Origin: Bacteroidales bacterium
GTDB lineage: Bacteria; Bacteroidota; Bacteroidia; Bacteroidales; Bacteroidaceae
Direction: 5' to 3'
Assembly: GCA_004557035.1 (NCBI GenBank)
Contig: SFFB01000047.1
Location: 1-11,797, forward strand
DNA length: 11,797 nucleotides
In this document: piece by piece, positions 6,671 through 11,797 of the stretch
Numbering within the stretch: position 1 is the first letter of the stretch
Layout: each line of letters starts with the position of its first letter
Program-made: the position numbers and the translations under genes
Notes under the pieces: model-generated
The model's input: only the letters and a program-made list of their open reading frames with translations
Databases searched by the model: none
What the model was told of the DNA's origin: nothing

Positions 6671-6708
6671 AAAAGCCTTCTTTGCCGTTGGAAGCAAAGA
6701 AGGCTTTT
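6671..6708 (-). terminator. Terminator of the GH-D glycoside hydrolase gene
   Basis: AAAAGCCTTCTTTGC (6671-6685) pairs perfectly over 15 bp with 6694-6708 around an 8-nt loop. Read on the minus strand it ends in TTTTCTTTT, so it should end transcripts of the gene that stops at 6756. An outer 9-bp inverted repeat, GCGTGATAT (6639-6647) and ATATCACGC (6712-6720), encloses it and could extend the structure. The hairpin is nearly symmetric and may work in both directions. Confidence 0.85.
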
Positions 6709-6755
6709 GGTATATCACGCGTCGTTGAACGCCTGACTGTGTGATGGAAGGATGA

Positions 6756-9700
6756 TTACTTCACCACTTTCTTGCCATTGAGAATGTAGACACCCTGACG
6801 GGGAGCCTGCAGCAGACGGCGACCGGAGAGGTCGTATATCTCACGAGCGTTTTGCTCCATCTGCACGCCACCGACAGAGGTGGGCACTTTGACCTTGAGA
6901 ATGGCATCGACAATCGAACCGCCATTGGCCAAAATGCCATTGGCACCTGTGCAAGTGCCATCGGCTGCCACTTGGCCGCCGGGATCGATGCTGTTCCAGT
7001 CGAGCTTGTAGCGGATGCGGTATTCACCGGCAGTAGCAGGGGCCTTGAAGGGAGGCAATACACGGGTGTTGCGAGCTTGGCCGGAGAGAGACGTACCTGC
7101 TGAGTTTACGCCGGCATCGTCAGTGGCGAAAGCACCGTTGTAGAAGCTGAAAGACATCACGTCGGTACCGCTCTGGTCGGTGCTGCCTTCGGTGAACGAA
7201 AACTGCTGGTCGTTGTCTAAGTCAATATAGACATAGGCATTCATCCAAGTACCGTTCATATCGAGCGTGGCAGTGAGGGTGTCGCCAATCTCGCAAACCA
7301 ACTTGGCTGAGTCCACCTCGGTGAGGTCAATATAGGGCTGAGCAAAACCGATGTTGATGGTCTGGGTCTCGCCGCCTTGGGGGGTCAGGCTAAAATTGGT
7401 GATGTAGCGGTCTGTACGGGTGGGCGTCTGGTTTTTATCGAAATTGAGGGCGTAGGGGCCTACATATTTCGGCGTCACCGTTACGACGATGGTCTGGACG
7501 ATGCCGGAGCCATCGATGGCTGAAGCGGTGATGGTGGTGGTACCCTCAGTAAGGGCAGACACCAAGCCGCCGTTGACTGTAGCTACTTCGGGGTTTGAAG
7601 AGGTCCATTCGAGAGCGGGAAAGTTGGCCGTGGCAGGAGCCACAACAGCTTTCACCACGAGAGTCTTGCCCACTTCAACAGCATTGTCGACACTATCGGT
7701 GGAGAGGCTGATGCCATTGACCATGGTGAGGGTTTCGGCACTGTTCACACCGTCGAATGCAAAGACGGTACTACCGGGCAGAGACACGGTGAGTTCTTGG
7801 TCGATGGAGATAGGCTCACCTTCGGTCAAACCGGTCAAGGCATCCTGCACGCCAAACGACTTGCGGAGGATGATGCTTCCAGACACGTTGGCAGGAATGT
7901 TGAGGGCTTCACGGAGCGTGAACGTATAGTCCTGTGCATCGTTGGCACCATTGCGGAGAGCGAGAGTGGCTTTCTTGCCATTCCAAGCAGCCCAGCCATA
8001 GACTTGGGCTACAGAGCCAGTCCAAGGATTTCCTCCTACCCAGTGGGCATCGGGCAAAACATCGGCATTGCGTTTTTGCCAGCTGATGCACTCGGCGAGA
8101 TCGGCCCAAAGCTGACCCTTGTTGATGCTGTTCATCAAAGCATAGTCGTTGTAAAGTTCAACCATACCCGAACCGCAAACGAAGGCACAACGCAACTCGC
8201 GCAGACAGGCCTCGTAGGTCTTGTTGGAGCTTACAGAACCGAAGTTGGAGAGAATAAATCCGTGAGTCATCAACGTGTTGATGGGGCAGATGGGAGAGTT
8301 GGTCACGTAGTTCTGATAAACCAGGCGATCGCGATAGGTAATCCAGTTTTCGCGGTCGATGCGGTTGTTGCCAATCGTGCCGTAGTCGTTCTCCTGACGC
8401 CAAGTGGCATCGGTGTAGTGATACCAGAACGGGCTGGCCCATGTACCAACGGTGGTGTTGAAGAAGATGTCGCGCTTGAGGTTCTCGCGAACGTAACGCT
8501 CGAGACGGATGATGCCTTCGGCGTTTTCGTTTCCGGTGTCGCCGGCGTCGGGACCGACAGCGCTGAACTGTGCGGAGATGCCATCGAACTTGAAGAAGCG
8601 GAAGTCTCCGTTGTTTTGGGTCAGATTAGCGGCTGCATCGAGGAAGGTCTGATAGTAGGCGGGGTTGGAGAGTTGCATACCTCCGCGGCCTTCAGCATTC
8701 CAGTAGGCGCGACGGTAATTACCGCTGGTACCATAGCCACCCACCGGGCCGAGCCAAGCACCTACACCTGCGCCCATCTCGGCAGCAAGAGCGGCAATGT
8801 CTCTCATTTCGTTGGGGAAACCGGCGTGGAAGGTCCACAAGCCGTAGTTGTCCCAGCCGTCGTCGATGACGAAGCTGTTAGGACCAACGCCGTAGCGGTC
8901 GTAGAAGTTGGTTTTCCAGTTGTTAAGCACGTCGAGCACCTGGTTGGCGTTCATATTCTGCGTGGGATCGGCAGCGTTGTTGCGGTTGATGTTCAACTCA
9001 TACCAAGAGATATAAGCGGGGTTGGGACGCCAGGGCACGGCACGCTCACGCTCAGAATAAGCCAAGAAAGAGCGACGCTTCTGAGTCTTGTGGATGTTGG
9101 TGTTGGCCTGTTCACCATCTTGGGCAATCAGACCGACAACGGCAGAAATCTTCCAGGTTTCGCCGGCATTGAGTGTGGTGTTTCGGCTCCAACGGCCCTG
9201 AATACCTACCACATCAGTGTTGATCACGACACCGGCCTTGGGATTGTAAATCTTCACACTCATCTTGCTGGTGGCCGTGATGGTCTCACTGGCATTCTCA
9301 GCCAAAACGCGCAAAGTGTAAGTGCCGTCATTGGGGGCCACAAACGTAAACGTATTATTGCTGGCCTGATTACCTGAATAACCGCTGTGGTAGTCGTTGG
9401 CTGCGACAGCACCGGTAGCGTCGAGCAGGTCTGCACCACCAAAGTTCAGACGGTGTGTGCCACCAGTGTATTCTACGGTAATCTCTACTTTCTGGTTGGC
9501 CTCGAGCGTCACGCCGCTCTTGGTAACAGCATAGATGTTAGGATAGCTCTTGCCAATGGCCTCGGTGACACGGTTGGGCACCTCTGCTTCAGCCACCTGT
9601 GTCCAATTTTCTACGGCAATAGGAGTGTCTTCAAGAGTCTGAGCGAGCTCATATTTGTCTTCCTCGCCGGTGGCACCGCCTACGGTGTTGTAACCTACGG

Positions 9701-11018
9701 GATTTTCCAGACCGGCAAAAATCTTGTCACTCATCAAGACGGCACCACGCGTATTGCCCACAACGGTGGGAGTGGAACCGGCGGCGCGGGTGTCGACATT
9801 ATAAATCATGGGAATGACGTTGTACATATCCACGCTGTCGACGCCGGTGAGCTCCATCTCTGTGCGAAGATAGTGGCTACCATCGCGCAATACAGCACGC
9901 CAGAGCACCTTGATGGCCTTTTCATTATAGGTGTAATCATAGTCGGCCTCAAGAGCCTTGCCGTCAAAATGCTCAGCACCACCTACAGAATCGGCAGAGC
10001 CAACCAAAGATACGACACGAAGATTTGACATAGTCATTGCCGAAGCAGGCACATTGTCGCCATTGCCAAATGCAATAGTAAACGGTTCGGTACCTGCCTC
10101 AAGGTTCATAGCCTTAGAACCGGCGAAATACAAGGCATCGCCTACCTTCATGAAACTGGCGGCGAGCACGTTGTTGCTCAAGGTATAGACATTGTCTGAG
10201 ACCTCGATTGCTGCAGCACCAACGGCAGTCTGTTGTGCGGGATAGAGCACAGCCTGGTCATACACAGCCTTGTCTGCCTGAGCAGGAATGTTGGCCACAT
10301 TGACGGTCACGGTGTGAGCCACATCATTGATAGAAATCGTAGCAAATTGGTCTTGACCTACCACAAGCGTGATTTGATCGCGGCTCAGTGAGCCCTCTTG
10401 GGTGTAGGTGTCGCCATTAGAATAAATGGTGCCACCAATTGAAATCGTGACGCCATCGGGCAATACCATGGTGTAGGTGTGGACGGCAATTTCTGTGAAC
10501 GTCCAGCGGCTACCGGCATCCTGGCTGCCACCTTGCTCCCAAAGACCGAGTGTGTTTGTACCGTCTACGGGATTGCTGCCGATGCCTTGATACCAGTTCA
10601 AATACTTGCCGGCCACTGTCGTGGAGTTGTAAGGAGCAATCTGATAATTGTCGCCCGAATAATTCACCACCTTGAAATAGGCTCCTTCGGTCTTGTCGTC
10701 GGTCATTTCGACGAAATTGACCTTATTGGAATAACTGGCGGCTTTGGTGTAACTCAGCCATTTATTGGCCTTGTGACTGTAGATGTAGTAGGTGTCTTCC
10801 ATACCATCTACAGCATAAAAAGCAAACTGCCCATAATTCTCGGGAGTCTGCGTGGGGGCGGTCAAACTATTGGCATAGTAACCACTCCCCTGCACCATGG
10901 TATAGACGTGCTCAGGCCTGCCATCACCCGGCAGGGTAGTCGACGCCTCTACCACATCGGCCTTTGCCCCCAGCGCACACGCCAAGAAGCAAAGCAATAA
11001 GGAGTAAAGCTTCTTCAT
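6756..11018 (-). CDS. Secreted modular clan GH-D (GH27/GH36-like) glycoside hydrolase with Big_2 domain and T9SS-type tail
   Basis: The 1420-residue product starts with a signal peptide (MKKLYSLLLCFLACALGAKA, residues 1-20). Residues about 35-175 resemble a ricin-like beta-trefoil sugar-binding module (YYIYSHKANKWLSY, KYLNWYQG, SRWTF). Residues about 265-640 are beta-rich and include a likely inserted beta-sandwich (about 500-590). The catalytic barrel spans about 670-1000: FVIDDGW (716-722), FRFFKFDG with nucleophile candidate D812, and WRQEND, where W873-R874-x3-D878 matches the GH27 WRxxxD acid/base motif. A barrel-flanking beta domain follows, then a Big_2 Ig-like domain (about 1100-1183, VATVNGG...GTTTITASA), a GEVED-like beta domain (about 1190-1380, AYVYIDLDNDQQFSFTEG) and a tail IYDLSGRR...GVYILNGKKVV typical of T9SS type A sorting signals. 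It probably hydrolyses alpha-linked galactose or N-acetylgalactosamine glycans outside the cell. The substrate is not determinable here, and no SusC/D partner or second hydrolase is adjacent. Confidence 0.85.
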   Translation of the reverse strand: MKKLYSLLLCFLACALGAKADVVEASTTLPGDGRPEHVYTMVQGSGYYANSLTAPTQTPENYGQFAFYAVDGMEDTYYIYSHKANKWLSYTKAASYSNKVNFVEMTDDKTEGAYFKVVNYSGDNYQIAPYNSTTVAGKYLNWYQGIGSNPVDGTNTLGLWEQGGSQDAGSRWTFTEIAVHTYTMVLPDGVTISIGGTIYSNGDTYTQEGSLSRDQITLVVGQDQFATISINDVAHTVTVNVANIPAQADKAVYDQAVLYPAQQTAVGAAAIEVSDNVYTLSNNVLAASFMKVGDALYFAGSKAMNLEAGTEPFTIAFGNGDNVPASAMTMSNLRVVSLVGSADSVGGAEHFDGKALEADYDYTYNEKAIKVLWRAVLRDGSHYLRTEMELTGVDSVDMYNVIPMIYNVDTRAAGSTPTVVGNTRGAVLMSDKIFAGLENPVGYNTVGGATGEEDKYELAQTLEDTPIAVENWTQVAEAEVPNRVTEAIGKSYPNIYAVTKSGVTLEANQKVEITVEYTGGTHRLNFGGADLLDATGAVAANDYHSGYSGNQASNNTFTFVAPNDGTYTLRVLAENASETITATSKMSVKIYNPKAGVVINTDVVGIQGRWSRNTTLNAGETWKISAVVGLIAQDGEQANTNIHKTQKRRSFLAYSERERAVPWRPNPAYISWYELNINRNNAADPTQNMNANQVLDVLNNWKTNFYDRYGVGPNSFVIDDGWDNYGLWTFHAGFPNEMRDIAALAAEMGAGVGAWLGPVGGYGTSGNYRRAYWNAEGRGGMQLSNPAYYQTFLDAAANLTQNNGDFRFFKFDGISAQFSAVGPDAGDTGNENAEGIIRLERYVRENLKRDIFFNTTVGTWASPFWYHYTDATWRQENDYGTIGNNRIDRENWITYRDRLVYQNYVTNSPICPINTLMTHGFILSNFGSVSSNKTYEACLRELRCAFVCGSGMVELYNDYALMNSINKGQLWADLAECISWQKRNADVLPDAHWVGGNPWTGSVAQVYGWAAWNGKKATLALRNGANDAQDYTFTLREALNIPANVSGSIILRKSFGVQDALTGLTEGEPISIDQELTVSLPGSTVFAFDGVNSAETLTMVNGISLSTDSVDNAVEVGKTLVVKAVVAPATANFPALEWTSSNPEVATVNGGLVSALTEGTTTITASAIDGSGIVQTIVVTVTPKYVGPYALNFDKNQTPTRTDRYITNFSLTPQGGETQTINIGFAQPYIDLTEVDSAKLVCEIGDTLTATLDMNGTWMNAYVYIDLDNDQQFSFTEGSTDQSGTDVMSFSFYNGAFATDDAGVNSAGTSLSGQARNTRVLPPFKAPATAGEYRIRYKLDWNSIDPGGQVAADGTCTGANGILANGGSIVDAILKVKVPTSVGGVQMEQNAREIYDLSGRRLLQAPRQGVYILNGKKVVK

Positions 11019-11063
11019 TGAAAAAGAGTAATAGAAAAGGTTAATAATAAAGGTTTTAAATGA

Positions 11064-11071
11064 TAAATCTA
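11064..11071 (-). promoter_or_regulatory. Possible weak -7 box of the glycoside hydrolase gene
   Basis: On the minus strand TAGATTTA matches TAnnTTTG at all but the last position and lies about 46 nt before the ATG. No TTTG is seen at the expected -33 distance. The AT-rich leader and the T18 tract further upstream may compensate. This is a tentative call. Confidence 0.3.
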
Positions 11072-11114
11072 AATATCGGAAATACGTCTTGAAAACGCGG
11101 TTTTTCTCAAGTGC

Positions 11115-11132
11115 AAAAAAAAAAAAAAAAAA
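11115..11132. repeat. A18 homopolymer tract
   Basis: Eighteen consecutive A on the plus strand (T18 on the minus strand) lie 97-114 nt upstream of the glycoside hydrolase ATG. A tract this long could change length by slippage and could act as an UP-element-like or bent-DNA element. It could also be a length error in the assembly. Confidence 0.9.
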
Positions 11133-11234
11133 GAGACAGCAAAATTTCTCTTTCGCTTATTCGTGAAACACAAGACATAAAGAGCAAGTAAAGGATTATT
11201 ATGCACTAATTATTCAACAAGCAATGACAACGTG

Positions 11235-11612
11235 TCAGAGCGTGGCCAGCCAATAGGCCAATGCTACGAGACACACACCAAGGCTTAAACTCAAGCCCAC
11301 ATATAAGCCGAAAGACAAAAAGGCCTCTGAGCGTAACAACATTAAAGCTTCATTGGAGAAGGTGGAGAAGGTGGTGAAGCCTCCACAAAAGCCGGTCACC
11401 AGCAAAAAGTGAAGCTCTTTAGAGATCCAATGATGTCTTACACTCAAGCCAAGAAACAGCCCTATCAAAAGACAGCCCAGAAGATTGGCCAATAGGGTGC
11501 TAAAAGGGAATGATGTTTCCGGCGTTTTAATGAAAAACGAAATCAAAAAGCGGCACATACCGCCCAATCCGCTGCCAATACCAACCAGCAAAAGCATATA
11601 CATTAAACTCAT
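11235..11612 (-). CDS. fluC: Fluoride ion channel FluC (CrcB)
   Basis: The 125-residue membrane protein exports fluoride and works as a dual-topology dimer in the inner membrane. The family hallmarks are present: LLLVGIGSGLGGMCRFL at the N-terminus, PFSTLLANLLGCLLIGLFLG for the second helix and GFCGGFTTFSTFSNEALMLL with the TTFSTFS motif that lines the pore and binds the central sodium. Four hydrophobic helices are evident and the length is standard. The frame is open to a GTG at 11660. I prefer the ATG at 11612 (MSLMYMLLLVG) because it gives family length; ATGs at 11603 and 11597 are also possible, as no Shine-Dalgarno decides it. The gene lies just downstream of the rRNA-operon terminator on the same strand. 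I see no fluoride riboswitch or clear promoter between them. The stop codon overlaps a small dyad (11225-11237). Confidence 0.93.
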   Translation of the reverse strand: MSLMYMLLLVGIGSGLGGMCRFLISFFIKTPETSFPFSTLLANLLGCLLIGLFLGLSVRHHWISKELHFLLVTGFCGGFTTFSTFSNEALMLLRSEAFLSFGLYVGLSLSLGVCLVALAYWLATL

Positions 11613-11679
11613 ATAGACAGATAAATTAGAAATTAAAATAAACAAGAGTCTTGGTCTCACTATATATAAATAGAAAAAG

Positions 11680-11713
11680 AAACCTCTGAAAGTCTTTTGA
11701 CCATCAGAGGTTT
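11680..11713 (-). terminator. rRNA operon terminator
   Basis: On the minus strand AAACCTCTGA (11713-11704) pairs perfectly over 10 bp with TCAGAGGTTT (11689-11680), followed by CTTTTTC. It lies about 15 nt past the 3' end of the 5S rRNA, the expected place for the operon's intrinsic terminator. Confidence 0.85.
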
Positions 11714-11728
11714 TCTTCTTTTAAAGGG

Positions 11729-11797
11729 GCGGCGGCGACCTACTCTCCCGCTTGCGCAGTACCATCGGCGCGTCCGGGCTTAACTTCTCTGTTCGGG
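11729..11797 (-). rRNA. rrf: 5S ribosomal RNA, 3' part (cut by window edge)
   Basis: Read on the minus strand the end of the window begins CCCGAACAGAGAAGTTAAGC and continues through GCCGATGGTACTGC and GGGAGAGTAGGTCGCCGCC. This is the conserved loop B/C and 3' half of bacterial 5S rRNA. The 5' part lies beyond position 11797. The 3' end is placed at about 11729 by the GCCGCC terminus and could be off by a few bases. It implies that the rest of an rRNA operon lies just outside the window. Confidence 0.93.

Noticed and set aside
7797..9377. 526-codon open frame opposite the glycoside hydrolase gene
   Set aside because: It is antisense to the catalytic barrel, has a valine- and glycine-heavy composition typical of the reverse complement of a real gene, and shows no motif or promoter.
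11225..11237. TGACAACGTGTCA dyad as a fluC terminator
   Set aside because: The stem is only 5 bp, overlaps the stop codon and has no T-tract on the minus strand.

Overview
The window looks like a chromosomal segment from a Bacteroidales bacterium, most likely Prevotellaceae-like. I base this on Bacteroidetes-type promoters (TAnnTTTG boxes, with almost no Shine-Dalgarno sequences), a Bacteroidetes MG2-like surface/TonB-associated protein, a meso-diaminopimelate dehydrogenase, an OmpA protein with the GYASPEG variant, a DUF3467 protein, and a large secreted glycoside hydrolase ending in a type IX secretion (T9SS) type A-like tail. The genus assignment is inference.

Layout. Positions 1-574 hold no convincing gene. 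They contain a cut-off copy of a palindromic intergenic repeat, a second inverted repeat, and a doubled promoter with dyad symmetry. The promoter leads into a large exported MG2-like protein (575-2986) whose C-terminus is separated by a one-base frameshift and continues to 3231. A promoter then precedes ddh (3374-4273, + strand). The convergent gap between ddh and an ompA-family gene (4699-5850, - strand) is filled by a second, complete copy of the palindromic repeat and by a strong hairpin terminator. The divergent 5851-6243 region carries promoters for ompA and for a small DUF3467 gene (6244-6573, + strand). Two clear hairpin terminators separate the latter from a 1420-residue modular clan GH-D glycoside hydrolase (6756-11018, - strand). 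Upstream of that gene are an A18/T18 tract, then fluC (about 11235-11612, - strand), an rRNA-operon terminator, and the 3' end of a 5S rRNA gene cut by the window edge.

Function. The genes do not form one pathway. Ddh makes or consumes meso-diaminopimelate for lysine and peptidoglycan. The OmpA protein ties the outer membrane to the wall. The MG2-like protein and the glycoside hydrolase are exported surface or secreted proteins. FluC removes fluoride. Each protein gene appears to be its own transcription unit. No SusC/SusD pair, defence system, phage or CRISPR array is visible. The most unusual features are the intergenic palindromic repeat family built from 13-nt mini-hairpins, the duplicated palindrome-bearing promoter, the frameshift, and the architecture and catalytic motifs of the glycoside hydrolase.
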